DNA of 64,000 nt from assembly GCF_003217775.1 (NCBI RefSeq), contig NZ_QJVJ01000011.1:124001-188000 (forward strand), read 5' to 3'. Below, piece after piece: positions 19,507 through 28,871 of this stretch. This DNA is from Paenibacillus flagellatus (GTDB lineage: Bacteria; Bacillota; Bacilli; Paenibacillales; NBRC-103111). Each line of letters begins with the position of its first letter. Positions within the stretch are counted from its first letter, which is position 1. Under the pieces are notes generated by a model that worked only from the letters and a program-made list of their open reading frames with translations, searched no databases and was not told the origin of the DNA. Made by a program: the position numbers and the translations under genes.

Positions 19507-20715
19507 TCAGTCGTCCCCATCGCCGAGAAACGCCCCGAACACGTCGTTGCCGAACAGGACGCCCCGCTCCGATAGCCGATACCCGTTCCCCTCGGCCAAC
19601 AGCAGCTGCCTCTCGGTCAAGCTCCGGATCGTCTCTCCGAACGCCGCCTCGATCGATAGGCCGAATTGGCTGCGGAAGTCGGCGTCGCTCACGCCGGACA
19701 GAAGACGCAGTCCGACCATCATGAAGTCCTCCATCGCCTCCTGCCGGCTCACCTCGTGCGATTCCTTGATTGGAAGCCCGTCCGCGCACGCGTCGATGTA
19801 CGCCTGCACGCCCTTGATGTTGACGTGCCGCCGTCCGCCGGCGTAGCCGTGCGCTCCCGCACCGAGACCGTAGTAGGCGCGGTTGCGCCAATACGTCGTA
19901 TTGTGGCGGCTTTCCCGGCCGGGCTTGGCGAAGTTGCTGATCTCGTATTGTCCGTACCCGGCCTCCTTCAATCGCCGCATGACGGTCAAGTACATCTCGA
20001 GCTCCTCGTCCTCGTCGGGAAGCGGCAGCTTGTTCTTATGATAAAGCGTGTGGAACAGCGTATTTTCTTCGATTTTCAAACTGTAGGCGGAATAATGCTC
20101 GAGGCCGAGCCGCAGCGCCTCGTCGATCGTCCGGTTCAGCGTGTCGGTCGTCTGGTTCGGCAAGCCGAGCATCAGGTCGATGGACAAATTGTCGAACCCG
20201 GCCTTCCGCGCGTTCTCGATGCTGCGGTAGACGTCGTCCGTATTGTGGATGCGGCCGATGGCCGCCAGCAGCGCGTTGTCGAACGATTGGACGCCGAAGC
20301 TGATCCGGTTGACGCCGCCTTCGCGCATCGCCGCCAGCTTGTCCGGGTCGGTCGTCCCCGGGTTCGCCTCCATCGTCACTTCGCAATCGGCCGTCCGGTC
20401 CGGGAAATGCGCGTTGACCGTATCGAGAAAATAGCGCATTTGCTCCGGCGTCAGCACGGTCGGCGTCCCGCCGCCGACGAAGATCGATTCGATCTTCTCC
20501 GCCGGCATCCGGGCGACCGTCCGCTCCATCTCGCGCTCGAGCGCCCGCAAGTAGTCCATCACCGGCTGGCCTTGGACGACGTACGAATTGAAATCGCAGT
20601 AGTGGCACTTGTTCGTGCAAAACGGGATATGAATATACACCGCTCGCGGCGGCGCTTGGTTGTAATCGGCGGGTGACGTTTGGATCCCTTGCACCCGATT
20701 GTGTCCCTCGGTCAT
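19507..20715 (-). CDS. hemW: Radical SAM haem chaperone HemW
   Basis: About 402 residues. The radical SAM motif HIPFCTNKCHYCDF (CxxxCxxC) binds the 4Fe-4S cluster and is followed by VGGGTPTVL and NPGTTDPDK blocks and the C-terminal HemN-like region (NTTYWRNRAYYGLGAGAHGYAGGRRHVN). It lacks the extra N-terminal part of true HemN. HemW proteins act in haem insertion and trafficking and were long annotated as coproporphyrinogen oxidase. A GTG at 20724 is an alternative start. It follows lepA, as in B. subtilis. Confidence 0.93.
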   Translation of the reverse strand: MTEGHNRVQGIQTSPADYNQAPPRAVYIHIPFCTNKCHYCDFNSYVVQGQPVMDYLRALEREMERTVARMPAEKIESIFVGGGTPTVLTPEQMRYFLDTVNAHFPDRTADCEVTMEANPGTTDPDKLAAMREGGVNRISFGVQSFDNALLAAIGRIHNTDDVYRSIENARKAGFDNLSIDLMLGLPNQTTDTLNRTIDEALRLGLEHYSAYSLKIEENTLFHTLYHKNKLPLPDEDEELEMYLTVMRRLKEAGYGQYEISNFAKPGRESRHNTTYWRNRAYYGLGAGAHGYAGGRRHVNIKGVQAYIDACADGLPIKESHEVSRQEAMEDFMMVGLRLLSGVSDADFRSQFGLSIEAAFGETIRSLTERQLLLAEGNGYRLSERGVLFGNDVFGAFLGDGDD

Positions 20716-20776
20716 CGCTTTCACTCCCTTCCTCCCTACTCACCACAGATCGACGAGTACGATAACGAGCCGGAAA

Positions 20777-20924
20777 ACGAAAAAGAGAGCCCGAAACGCC
20801 AAAAGAGGCGGGACATATGCGGCGCAACGTTTACGGCCCTCATCTGAAATCGCGTTCGCGATTTCAAGAGAGGCTGGAGCGCATATTCCCGCCTCTTGCC
20901 TCGGACTATTCATCTCTTTTTCGT
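20777..20924. repeat. Large nested inverted repeat between lepA and hemW
   Basis: Outer arms ACGAAAAAGAGA (20777-20788) and TCTCTTTTTCGT (20913-20924) are perfectly complementary. Inner arms AAGAGGCGGGACATATGCG (20803-20821) and CGCATATTCCCGCCTCTT (20880-20897) pair with one bulged base. The centre holds GAAATCGCG-TT-CGCGATTTC (20846-20865). The whole can fold into a long branched hairpin on either strand, and on the minus strand ends in a T-rich stretch, so it may terminate lepA transcription. Confidence 0.85.
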
Positions 20925-20945
20925 GTCCCGTTCTCTTCTATCTTT

Positions 20946-22760
20946 CTACTCGTCGATCTTCAGCACCGCCATGAACGCTTCCTGCGGCACCTCGACGTTG
21001 CCGACCTGCTTCATCCGCTTCTTGCCTTCCTTCTGCTTCTCGAGCAGCTTCCGCTTCCGCGAAATGTCGCCGCCGTAACATTTGGCGAGGACGTTTTTGC
21101 GCATCGCCTTGATCGTTTCGCGCGCGACGACTTTTTGCCCGATCGCGGCCTGGATCGGCACCTCGAACATTTGCTTCGGAATGATGTCCTTCAGCTTCTC
21201 GCAAATGATCCGACCGCGGTTGTAGGCGCGCTCCCGGTGGACGATGAACGACAAGGCGTCGACCTGCTCGCCGTTGAGCAGAATGTCCATCTTCACCAGA
21301 TTGGAGCGGCGGTACCCCGACAGCTCGTAGTCGAACGATGCGTATCCTTTCGTGCTCGACTTCAATTGATCGAAGAAATCGTAGACGATCTCGGACAGCG
21401 GAATGTCGTAAATGAGCGTCACCCGCGTCGTATCGAGATATTCCATGTTGATGAACTCGCCGCGCTTCCCTTGGCACAGCTCCATGATCGCTCCGACGTA
21501 ATCTTTCGGCACGATGATCGACGCCTTGACGTACGGCTCCTCCACGAAATCGATCCGCCCCGTTTCCGGATAATTGGACGGGTTGTCGATCAAGAGCTCT
21601 TCGCCGTTCGTCAGCGTGACGCGGAAAATAACGCTGGGCGCCGTCGTAATAAGCGGAATGTTGAATTCGCGCTCGATCCGCTCCTGGATGATCTCCATAT
21701 GAAGCAGGCCGAGGAAGCCGCAGCGGAAGCCGAAGCCGAGCGCGGTCGACGTCTCCGGCTCGTACCGGAGCGATGCGTCGTTCAGCTCGAGCTTCTCGAG
21801 CGCTTCGCGTAGGTCGTTATAGTCGGCCGTATCGATCGGATACAAGCCGCAGTACACCATCGGGTTGATTTTCCGGTAGCCGGGCAGCGGCTCGGGGGCC
21901 GGGTTGCGGGCATCGGTGATCGTATCGCCGACCCGCGTGTCCTTGACGTTTTTGATCCCGGCCACGACGAAGCCGACGTCGCCGACGGTCAGCTCGTCCA
22001 CGATCGTCATTCTCGGCTTGAACGCGCCGACCTCGATCACCTCGAACGTGGCGCCCGTCGCCATAAATTTGATCGGCGTTCCTTTGCGAATCGTGCCGTC
22101 GATGACCCGGACGTAGACGATAACGCCTTTATAAGCGTCGTAGTGCGAGTCGAAAATAAGCGCCTTGAGCGGCTTCGTCTTGTCGCCGCTCGGAGCCGGC
22201 ACCTTTTGGACGACCTGCTCGAGTATTTCCTTGATGCCGATGCCGGCTTTCGCCGAGGCGAGCACTGCCTCGCTCGCGTCCAAGCCGATGACGTCCTCGA
22301 TTTCCTGCTTGACGCGCTCCGGCTCGGCGCTCGGCAGGTCGATTTTGTTGATGACCGGCAATATTTCCAGGTTGTTGTCGAGCGCCAAGTAGACGTTTGC
22401 CAGCGTCTGCGCTTCGATCCCCTGGGCCGCGTCCACGACGAGAAGCGCTCCTTCGCAAGCCGCCAGGCTGCGGGATACTTCGTACGTGAAGTCGACGTGT
22501 CCCGGCGTGTCGATCAAGTTCAGGATGTACTCGTTGCCGTCGTCCGCCCGGTACGCGAGCCGTACCGCCTGCAGCTTGATCGTGATGCCGCGCTCGCGCT
22601 CCAGGTCCATCTGGTCGAGCACCTGGTCCTGCATTTCCCGCGACGTCAAGGCGCCGGTATATTCCAAGATCCGATCGGCAAGCGTCGATTTGCCGTGATC
22701 GATATGGGCGATGATGCAAAAATTGCGTATCATGCTTTGTTTGTCCGTGCTTTGCGACAT
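20946..22760 (-). CDS. lepA: Elongation factor 4 (LepA)
   Basis: 604 residues, typical length. G-domain motifs are [14 protein letters not shown] (G1), RGITIK (G2), [12 protein letters not shown] (G3) and [12 protein letters not shown] (G4). The LepA-specific C-terminal domain has [21 protein letters not shown]. LepA is a ribosome-associated GTPase that influences translation initiation and elongation under stress. GGGAGGG lies six bases before the ATG. It is the standard neighbour of spoIIP and hemW in Bacilli. Confidence 0.98.
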   Translation of the reverse strand: MSQSTDKQSMIRNFCIIAHIDHGKSTLADRILEYTGALTSREMQDQVLDQMDLERERGITIKLQAVRLAYRADDGNEYILNLIDTPGHVDFTYEVSRSLAACEGALLVVDAAQGIEAQTLANVYLALDNNLEILPVINKIDLPSAEPERVKQEIEDVIGLDASEAVLASAKAGIGIKEILEQVVQKVPAPSGDKTKPLKALIFDSHYDAYKGVIVYVRVIDGTIRKGTPIKFMATGATFEVIEVGAFKPRMTIVDELTVGDVGFVVAGIKNVKDTRVGDTITDARNPAPEPLPGYRKINPMVYCGLYPIDTADYNDLREALEKLELNDASLRYEPETSTALGFGFRCGFLGLLHMEIIQERIEREFNIPLITTAPSVIFRVTLTNGEELLIDNPSNYPETGRIDFVEEPYVKASIIVPKDYVGAIMELCQGKRGEFINMEYLDTTRVTLIYDIPLSEIVYDFFDQLKSSTKGYASFDYELSGYRRSNLVKMDILLNGEQVDALSFIVHRERAYNRGRIICEKLKDIIPKQMFEVPIQAAIGQKVVARETIKAMRKNVLAKCYGGDISRKRKLLEKQKEGKKRMKQVGNVEVPQEAFMAVLKIDE

Positions 22761-22880
22761 GTTGACCCTCCCGCTATTCGCGCATTACACTCCATTATAT
22801 CAAAGAAGCGGTCCGTGCAGCAATGAGGCGCTTTCGACGGTTAGGAGGAGCGCGGTCTTCCGGCGAATCCGCGGCGCGAA

Positions 22881-22918
22881 CAAGGCCCCGCCTGCGCGAA
22901 TCGCAAGCGGGGCCGTTC
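22881..22918 (-). terminator. Hairpin terminator after the 174-residue hypothetical gene
   Basis: On the minus strand GGCCCCGC pairs with GCGGGGCC around a short inner hairpin and is followed by TTGTTC. The T tract is weak. Confidence 0.55.
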
Positions 22919-22942
22919 CATACGCGTGAATGTCCGTTTCGG

Positions 22943-23467
22943 TTACAGCGTTTTCCAGTCTTCCTCCGTCAGCTGCTCCTCCAGCGCGAACTCGAAATCT
23001 TCGACGTCGTACGTCTGGATCGGCACCTCGCTGTCGATCACTTTGTCCAAAAACTCCAGCTGATCGGTGACGACCGGCGCCTTCTCGTGCAGCGACGTCA
23101 AGATCAGCTCGGTCTCGACCGGATCGAACGTCTCCCCGTAGTGGGCGTTATCGATCGCATAGACGACCGTGAACGTCACTTCGTCGTTGACGAGCAGCGG
23201 CGGACTTTTTTTCCACGGCATTTGCAGGGCGCGTTCGATCTTTTTGCGGTTGAACGATTCTTCGAAGAACGCGATCAGCTCGCCGATTTTTTGTTTCACA
23301 TGGGCGTCGTCGTCCGGTTCCGGCATGACGGGCTCGTCGCTGTCCCGCATTTCGTACAGCTCCTGGATCGTGGAGAAAGGGATCAAATACTCCACGGGTC
23401 GGCCCGGCACCAGCAGTTGCCCGTAGACGGCAACCAGGACGGCTTCGATGACAAAGCGCCGGCTCAT
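22943..23467 (-). CDS. Conserved hypothetical protein
   Basis: 174 residues, acidic and cytoplasmic. It starts MSRRFVIEAVLVAVYGQLLVPG, with YLIPFSTIQELYEMRDS and VKQKIGELIAFFEESFNRKKIERALQMPWKKSPPLLVNDEVTF following. No catalytic motif is recognised. Similar proteins in this family of bacteria are sometimes mislabelled ADP-heptose synthase; nothing here shows a nucleotidyltransferase fold. GAGGAGG precedes the start. Two perfect tandem hairpin repeats lie in the 5' leader, suggesting unusual transcript control. Confidence 0.75.
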   Translation of the reverse strand: MSRRFVIEAVLVAVYGQLLVPGRPVEYLIPFSTIQELYEMRDSDEPVMPEPDDDAHVKQKIGELIAFFEESFNRKKIERALQMPWKKSPPLLVNDEVTFTVVYAIDNAHYGETFDPVETELILTSLHEKAPVVTDQLEFLDKVIDSEVPIQTYDVEDFEFALEEQLTEEDWKTL

Positions 23468-23484
23468 GGTTGAATTCCTCCTCA

Positions 23485-23600
23485 GAGTTTTGACGAAGTC
23501 AAAACTGGCTTCGTAAGCATTTACCGAGTTTTGACGAAGTCAAAACTGGCTTCGTAAGCATTTACCGAGTTTTTGCCGTAGGCAAAGCTCGCATCGTTTC
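23485..23600. repeat. Tandem 41-bp hairpin repeats upstream of the 174-residue hypothetical gene
   Basis: Two identical 41-bp units (23485-23525 and 23526-23566) each contain GTTTTGAC-GAA-GTCAAAAC, an 8-bp stem. A degenerate third unit starts at 23567 with TTTGCC-GTA-GGCAAA. The remaining stretch to 23870 has no convincing gene. Confidence 0.9.
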
Positions 23601-23877
23601 GCGTGCGCTTGCCGCGGCAAAACCGGCCGTTTACCGAAGCCCGGCCGGACAGGCCGAGCTTCTCCGTGTAAAGTCACCCCTCTATAATACCACTTGCGAC
23701 ACGGACAAACCAGCGGGTGTTTGACCGGCGGCCGTTCGTCCCGTGGCGGATCGCCTTCGGTCCGGCGTCCGTACGCCGGCAAAACGCCGTTTCGAGCCGC
23801 ACCGCCGCGCTTTTCTTATGAAGGAAAAGCCCGAATCGAAAACGTCGCACGTTTCGGTTGCAACGCGCGGCCGACTC

Positions 23878-23907
23878 GATTATCATTAATAATGATAATC
23901 GTTCTCA
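23878..23907 (+). promoter_or_regulatory. Fur box upstream of the FhuF-like gene
   Basis: 23878-23900 is a perfect 11-bp-arm palindrome (GATTATCATTA on the left, centre A at 23889). Overlapping it, TGATAATCGTTCTCA (23893-23907) fits the 7-1-7 Fur consensus with two changes. It lies 20 bp before the start codon, so iron repression is expected. Confidence 0.85.
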
Positions 23908-23926
23908 TATAGATGGAGGGATCGTC

Positions 23927-24733
23927 ATGAACGCTGAGCCGGACCTTTCGCTTGCCGCAACGTACTTCCATATTTCCGCCGCCGGCAGCGCCGACCCGGT
24001 ATACGAGACGCCCGCGACCGATCTGCTGAAGCCCGCGACGATGGACGACCTGCTTCGGCGCGGCCGGGGTTTGCTGAACGGCCTCGGACTCGACATCGCC
24101 GTTTCGTTCGTCGGGCTCGCCTTTTTCGGCGTCCCCGCAACGGTACATACGTACATGTGGCAGTACGACCGGGTGCTCGACCTGTCGCTCGGCAACTTGA
24201 CCGTCCAGCTGGAAGCGCACGGCGATCACGCCCACCTCGTGCTCAAAATCGGCGAAGTCCGATGGAGAGAACTGCCGGCTGACGGCCGGGAGGCGGCTAT
24301 CGTCGGCGAGCTCGATACGCTGTTCCGCGAAACGGTCAATCCGATCGTCGAGACGGCCGCCGCCACGGCCGGCTTCAAGCCGGATTTGATCTGGAACCAA
24401 TTCGGCGCGCGGATGATCTCGGTGGCCGACTTCCTCGTCCGGCGCGCGCCGGACGAGGCGATGAAGAGCAAGTATGAGGCGGACTTGGCGCTGCTCGTCC
24501 GCGGTCTTCCTCCCGAAACGTTCAACCGGAGAAAAAATCCGTACGACCACCGTCCGCGGTACGTGGAAAGTCCGTACAAGCCGGGCGAGACGATCGTCGT
24601 CCGCTCCTCGTGCTGCATGTGGTATCGCCGGGAAAACGGCGTGAAGTGCTTCAACTGCCCGATCTTGAGCGACGAGCAGCGGGCCGAGATGAAAACCCGG
24701 ATCGAGGCGGAACGGAAGGCGTCCGGCGGCTGA
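23927..24733 (+). CDS. FhuF-like siderophore ferric-iron reductase
   Basis: 268 residues. The C-terminus has the diagnostic cysteine arrangement SSCCMWYR...CFNCP (CC-x10-C-x2-C), which holds a 2Fe-2S cluster in FhuF-family ferric reductases. These proteins reduce iron bound to imported siderophores in the cytoplasm. The N-terminal half (YMWQYDRVLDLSLGNLTVQL, WNQFGARMISVADFLVRRAP) matches the helical ferric-siderophore domain in style. GGAGGG lies before the ATG, and a Fur box lies 20 bp upstream. No siderophore transport genes are next to it. Confidence 0.88.
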   Translation: MNAEPDLSLAATYFHISAAGSADPVYETPATDLLKPATMDDLLRRGRGLLNGLGLDIAVSFVGLAFFGVPATVHTYMWQYDRVLDLSLGNLTVQLEAHGDHAHLVLKIGEVRWRELPADGREAAIVGELDTLFRETVNPIVETAAATAGFKPDLIWNQFGARMISVADFLVRRAPDEAMKSKYEADLALLVRGLPPETFNRRKNPYDHRPRYVESPYKPGETIVVRSSCCMWYRRENGVKCFNCPILSDEQRAEMKTRIEAERKASGG

Positions 24734-24790
24734 CGCCCATCGTCCTTGCGCGTCACGCCGCCCGCCTCTCCCTCCGGATGCAAGAAGCGT

Positions 24791-25222
24791 TCAATTGACG
24801 ATGCTGTCGAGCAGCGAGACGACGGTGCGGATCGTGCCGTGGGCGACCGTCTGCAGCATATCGCCGATCTGATTGCCGACGCGGTTGATGCCCGAATCGG
24901 CCGCGATCGGCTGCGGCTGCGGTTTCACCGGCTGAGGCTGAGGCGCCGTCGTCTGCGGCTGCGGCTGCGTGGCCGTCTGGCCGCCGCCCTGCGAGCCCGC
25001 CGGCTGCGCGACGCCCTGCGCCTTGACGCCGCCCGATGCCGTTTGGCCGCCCTGCGCGGCTTGTCCCGGCGGCGTCTGCTGGGAAGCCGTCCCCTGCGGA
25101 GCATAGCCGCCGATCGGCCCCTGCACCCGCTCCATCCCTCTTGTAGCCAGCTCGATTCCGAAAAACACCCCGAAGACCAGCATCACGACGACGGCGATCA
25201 ACGTAACGGAGTAGCGCGACAT
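24791..25222 (-). CDS. Small membrane-anchored protein downstream of spoIIP (YqxA-position)
   Basis: About 143 residues. A single N-terminal transmembrane helix (SVTLIAVVVMLVFGVFFGIEL) is followed by a Gly/Gln/Pro-rich stretch (about residues 45-105, low complexity) and an amphipathic C-terminus (NRVGNQIGDMLQTVAHGTIRTVVSLLDSIVN). AAGGGGAG lies seven bases before the ATG at 25222. In B. subtilis the DUF3679 gene yqxA lies at exactly this point, between spoIIP and lepA. The size and single anchor fit, but the long linker differs, so identity is by position. Confidence 0.7.
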   Translation of the reverse strand: MSRYSVTLIAVVVMLVFGVFFGIELATRGMERVQGPIGGYAPQGTASQQTPPGQAAQGGQTASGGVKAQGVAQPAGSQGGGQTATQPQPQTTAPQPQPVKPQPQPIAADSGINRVGNQIGDMLQTVAHGTIRTVVSLLDSIVN

Positions 25223-25267
25223 ATTCCATCTCCCCTTCTTCATGGCGGTACGGCCGTCCCGCCGTCT

Positions 25268-26572
25268 TCAGCGGGCCGACGCGACTTTGGCCGTCGGAAC
25301 GGCGGCTTGGCCCCCGTTCGACGCCGTCGTTTGCGCGTTCACTTTTTCCGCGTCCCAATACAGTCCGGCGATCGTCTTCGCGAGCACGTCGGCCGTCCGG
25401 TAACATTCCTCGAGCGTGTTGTAGGCGCCCCCGACCTCGATCAGCATGCTGTTCGGCGATACCGACTGATTGTACTCGGCATGGCCTCCGCTTCCTTTAT
25501 CCCATATTCCCCGCGACAGCCCCGGATATTCGCTTTCCAGCTTCTCGTGAATCCGTTTGGCGAACGCTTCGTTTTGCTCCCATTTCGCGTTCTTTTTGCC
25601 GACGATGAAATATACCTTCGCATAGTCGCTGCCGCCGATTTTCGCCGTCGTTACGTCCCGGCCTGCGGAATCGCGGTGAATGTCGAACAGAAACGTGATG
25701 TCTTTGTTTTCCGCGAACGCTTCCTTCACCGTTTCCAGCGAATATTTGTACGAGAAGTTCCAGTTGTAGCCTTTGACGGCCGTCGGATAATCTTTGCCCG
25801 AATGGACCGAGCCGATCCCCTGCTCCTCCAGCTTGTCCGCGAGCCGTTTGCCGATCAAGGTCACGTTTTTTTGCGCGTCCTCCGCCTCGTTCACCGACTG
25901 GACGTTCAGCTCCGGCACCCACGATTCCCGCGGATGCGAATGATAGACGAACACGACCTTGCGTCCGCCGGTCGTCAGCTTGCCGACCGGCACCGGATCG
26001 GGTGCGGCGGCCCCGTCCGGCCCCGAAGCGGCTTGGCCCTGCGCCGGCGGCTGTCCCCCCGCGCCGGTCGTCCCGGCGTCCGCACCGTCCGACGATGCCC
26101 CGGCGGCTTCCCGGGAGGGCGGCGCCTCGCCGTCCCCTCCGGGCTTCCCCGCGTCGGACGACACCCCCGGGGAAGCTTGTCCGCCCGGCTCGCGCCCTCC
26201 GCGAAGCCCGGGCAGCTCGCTCGCGAGCAGCGACTTCGGCTCGCCGGGGTTGACGTGCAGCAGCATTTGCGCCAAATACCCGCCGACCTTGCCGTGCGAA
26301 AACGTCGATTCCCCCTCGCGCTTCATCGCCGCCGATTCCAACCCGAGCATATCGACGAAAAATTGCGGCGATACAGATGCCGTCATCCGCTTCATCGCAC
26401 TCTTCGGCGTAACGGACGCGTACGACTGCCAGAGCGCCGCCGCCGCGGCGAGCGCGAACAGAAGCAGCGATACGCCGACGTAAACGGCGAATATCCGCCG
26501 AATGACGCCGCCTTGCCCGGCTTGCAGGCTTGCGGATTTGAACGTTGCCGCCCATTTGGACCAGATGCTCAT
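25268..26572 (-). CDS. spoIIP: Stage II sporulation protein P, downstream paralogue
   Basis: 434 residues. An N-terminal transmembrane helix (about 20-50) and a variable Pro/Ser/Gly-rich linker precede the SpoIIP amidase/endopeptidase domain: VVFVYHSHPRESWVPEL, FLFDIHRDSAGRD and SMLIEVGGAYNTLEECYRTADVLA. The His and Glu residues bind the catalytic metal. SpoIIP, with SpoIID and SpoIIM, degrades septal peptidoglycan during engulfment. AAGGAGG lies before the ATG. It follows another complete spoIIP on the same strand. Confidence 0.92.
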   Translation of the reverse strand: MSIWSKWAATFKSASLQAGQGGVIRRIFAVYVGVSLLLFALAAAAALWQSYASVTPKSAMKRMTASVSPQFFVDMLGLESAAMKREGESTFSHGKVGGYLAQMLLHVNPGEPKSLLASELPGLRGGREPGGQASPGVSSDAGKPGGDGEAPPSREAAGASSDGADAGTTGAGGQPPAQGQAASGPDGAAAPDPVPVGKLTTGGRKVVFVYHSHPRESWVPELNVQSVNEAEDAQKNVTLIGKRLADKLEEQGIGSVHSGKDYPTAVKGYNWNFSYKYSLETVKEAFAENKDITFLFDIHRDSAGRDVTTAKIGGSDYAKVYFIVGKKNAKWEQNEAFAKRIHEKLESEYPGLSRGIWDKGSGGHAEYNQSVSPNSMLIEVGGAYNTLEECYRTADVLAKTIAGLYWDAEKVNAQTTASNGGQAAVPTAKVASAR

Positions 26573-26665
26573 CGCCTATCCCTCCTTGGATCGCGCCCGT
26601 CTGCGGCGCCTCGATGTTCCTTGCTTCCGGCGGGCTCCGGCTCCCGCCGCGTCCGTTTCTCTGCG

Positions 26666-27898
26666 TCAGCCGCCGCTCGGCTTGGCGGCGCCCGCCTGCG
26701 CATTGGCCTTCACGGCGTCCCGCTGCAGCTCGGCGATCGTCTCCGCCAGCAGATCGGCCGTCCGGTACATTTCCTCGAGCGTGTTGTAAGGTCCGCCGAT
26801 TTCCAGCAAAATGCTGTTCGGCGACAGCGACTGGTTGTATTCCGCGTTGCCGTTCGACGCTTTGCCGTACACGCCTCTAGACAAACCCGGCATTTTCTTT
26901 TCGAGAAGCGTATGGATTTTGTTCGCGAAGTCCGAGTTTTGCTGCCAATGCGGATTTTTTTTGCCGACGACGAAGTACACCTGGGCATAGTCTTTGTCCC
27001 CGATCCGCGCCGTTGTCTTGTCGCGGGCCAGCGCATCGCGGTGGACGTCGAAAATCATGCCGATTTGCTTATGCTGCTCGAGCGCCTGCTTGACCGTAGC
27101 GGCGGAGTAGGCGTAAGACTTGGCGTAATTGAACGACTGGACCGACGTCGGGTAATCGGTCGCCGCTTGCATCGTCGGGATGCCCAGCGCTTCGATCTTG
27201 TCCTTGAGCCGTTTGCCGACGAGCGTCACGTTCACGTCGGAATCGTACGCGAGGTCGGGGCTCGTAATGCCCTTCGACTTCAGCTCGGGAAGAAACGATT
27301 CCCGGTTGTGCGAATGGTAGATGAAAATTTGCGGCTCCTTCGAGCTGGCATCCGGCGCCGGAGCGGCCGGCGTTCCGGGCGTCGTCCCCGTCTGCGGCTG
27401 GGCCGGCGTATTCGTCCCGCCCTGTCCGCCGCCGGGGCGAATCGCGTCGGGCGGCGGCGTGAAATCCGCCGGGTAATCCGTCTCCTTCGTCGCCGAGCCG
27501 GAATAAAGCAGTGCGCTCGACTCGCTTCGCATGCCCGGCAGCTCGCTCGCCAGCAAGCTTTTCGGATCGGCCGGATGGATGCCGGTCAACGACCGGACGA
27601 GAAAGGTGAACGTATTTTTCGGCGAAAACGTCGCGCCGAGCGTCTGCCCCTGCAGCTGGGGCATTTCCATCGCCAGCATGTCCAGGAAAAACGAAGTCGA
27701 AAGCGTCGCCGCCGCCCCTTTCATCGTCGTAACCGAGGAACCGGGCCATTTATGCTGCGCCAGGCCGAGCAGGCCGGTAGCGAACAAAAACAGGAGTGCG
27801 GCGACCGCCATAACGGCGAACAGCCGGCTCATCGAGCGGACGGTGCGCCATGTGCGGGTAACGGAGCTGAAGTTCATCGTCGTAACGACCCATTTCAT
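26666..27898 (-). CDS. spoIIP: Stage II sporulation protein P, upstream paralogue
   Basis: 410 residues with the same plan as the gene downstream: an N-terminal helix (LFAVMAVAALLFLFATGLLGLA), a linker with an NTPAQPQ-rich section, then FIYHSHNRESFLPEL, MIFDVHRDALARD and SILLEIGGPYNTLEEMYRTADLLAETIA. All putative metal and catalytic residues are kept in both copies, so neither is a decayed duplicate. GGGAGGG is before the ATG. The two are 93 bp apart and probably share a forespore/mother-cell regulon. Confidence 0.93.
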   Translation of the reverse strand: MKWVVTTMNFSSVTRTWRTVRSMSRLFAVMAVAALLFLFATGLLGLAQHKWPGSSVTTMKGAAATLSTSFFLDMLAMEMPQLQGQTLGATFSPKNTFTFLVRSLTGIHPADPKSLLASELPGMRSESSALLYSGSATKETDYPADFTPPPDAIRPGGGQGGTNTPAQPQTGTTPGTPAAPAPDASSKEPQIFIYHSHNRESFLPELKSKGITSPDLAYDSDVNVTLVGKRLKDKIEALGIPTMQAATDYPTSVQSFNYAKSYAYSAATVKQALEQHKQIGMIFDVHRDALARDKTTARIGDKDYAQVYFVVGKKNPHWQQNSDFANKIHTLLEKKMPGLSRGVYGKASNGNAEYNQSLSPNSILLEIGGPYNTLEEMYRTADLLAETIAELQRDAVKANAQAGAAKPSGG

Positions 27899-28079
27899 CG
27901 ATTTCCCTCCCGGATGAGTGTGTCTCGAATCTATCTGTTATCAAATCTATGAAACGCCGGGAGCCGATAGAACGGTCGGAAGAAAAAAAATAACCCGCCC
28001 CGTTCGCGAACGGCGTCACGCGGAAAGCGGGACGCCGCTTGCGGATGGAGAGCGGGTCTATCAATCTTGCAGTCTATCG

Positions 28080-28871
28080 CTATCGTTTGCGGGACCGCGC
28101 TCTTGTTCGAATGCGGCCGTAGGCGACGGCGTACCGGTATATTTTCCGAAACATCGTCTTGTCCTTGAGCGTCCGGAAAATGTACGGGTCGGGCAGCGTA
28201 TTCACTTCCAAAATCCAAGGGTGGAGCGTACGGTCCAGCGCCACGTCGAGCCCGATCTCCTTGACGCCGGGGAACGAGCGGGCCATCTGCGCCGCCGTAT
28301 CGACGCCGAGCTTCTCGAGCCGTCGGCATACCGCTTCGCGCCGCGCTTTGGGCATATGGGTCGCGAGCAGCGTGCCGACCGGCATCGGCGTGCCGCCGTT
28401 ATGGTAGTTCGTCACCACTTTGCGCGGATGGGCAAGCCGGCCGATCAGTCCGGTCGTCTCCCACCTCCGCTTCGGGCTTTGCTGCACCATGACGCGCAGA
28501 TCGAACCGGCGGCCGCCATGCTTGAGCAGATGAATTCCTTTTTGCACCAAATACGACCGTCTTTTCTTGTACCGGCCGAGCGCGTCATACATCGCCCCGA
28601 ACGTGTGGAACGTTCGGGCGACCGCGCCCGACTGGAACCAATAGACGGGGGCTCCGCCCGGACCGGTTCTCTTCTCGATCCGGATTACGCCGTTGCCGAA
28701 CATGCCGATATCGGGCTTCGCGTAAACCATCCGATGCCGGTCGAGCATGTCTTTCAACGTTTGCCGGTTCATCGGCTTCGTGACGGGGACGTGCGCGCGG
28801 ACCGTTCGGTGGCGGAGCAGCGCGGCCGTCTTTCTCCACTTGCTGTGCACTGTGCGTGGCGTTGTAGGCAT
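28080..28871 (-). CDS. YheC/YheD family ATP-grasp protein
   Basis: About 263 residues. It has ATP-grasp features seen in YheC/YheD endospore coat-associated proteins: MVYAKPDIGMFGNGVIRIEK (phosphate-binding loop region), RSYLVQKGIHLLKHGGRRFDLRVMVQQ and EIGLDVALDRTLHPWILEVNTLPDP (metal-binding Glu/Asn). Such enzymes ligate or condense peptides, though the YheC/D substrate is unknown. The start at 28871 has AAAGGAAGAGG upstream; longer starts (28895, 29033) are possible. The basic C-terminus (RIRTRARSRKR) is notable. It lies upstream of the spoIIP pair. Confidence 0.85.
   Translation of the reverse strand: MPTTPRTVHSKWRKTAALLRHRTVRAHVPVTKPMNRQTLKDMLDRHRMVYAKPDIGMFGNGVIRIEKRTGPGGAPVYWFQSGAVARTFHTFGAMYDALGRYKKRRSYLVQKGIHLLKHGGRRFDLRVMVQQSPKRRWETTGLIGRLAHPRKVVTNYHNGGTPMPVGTLLATHMPKARREAVCRRLEKLGVDTAAQMARSFPGVKEIGLDVALDRTLHPWILEVNTLPDPYIFRTLKDKTMFRKIYRYAVAYGRIRTRARSRKR

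Noticed and set aside
23674-23886. A 70-codon frame between the hypothetical gene and the Fur box
   Set aside because: No ribosome site, overlaps the Fur box, and unlikely codon use.
24746-27952. A 1068-codon open frame on the plus strand
   Set aside because: It is antisense to the yqxA-position gene and both spoIIP genes, is Arg-rich, and contains no domain. High-GC codon use leaves such frames open.
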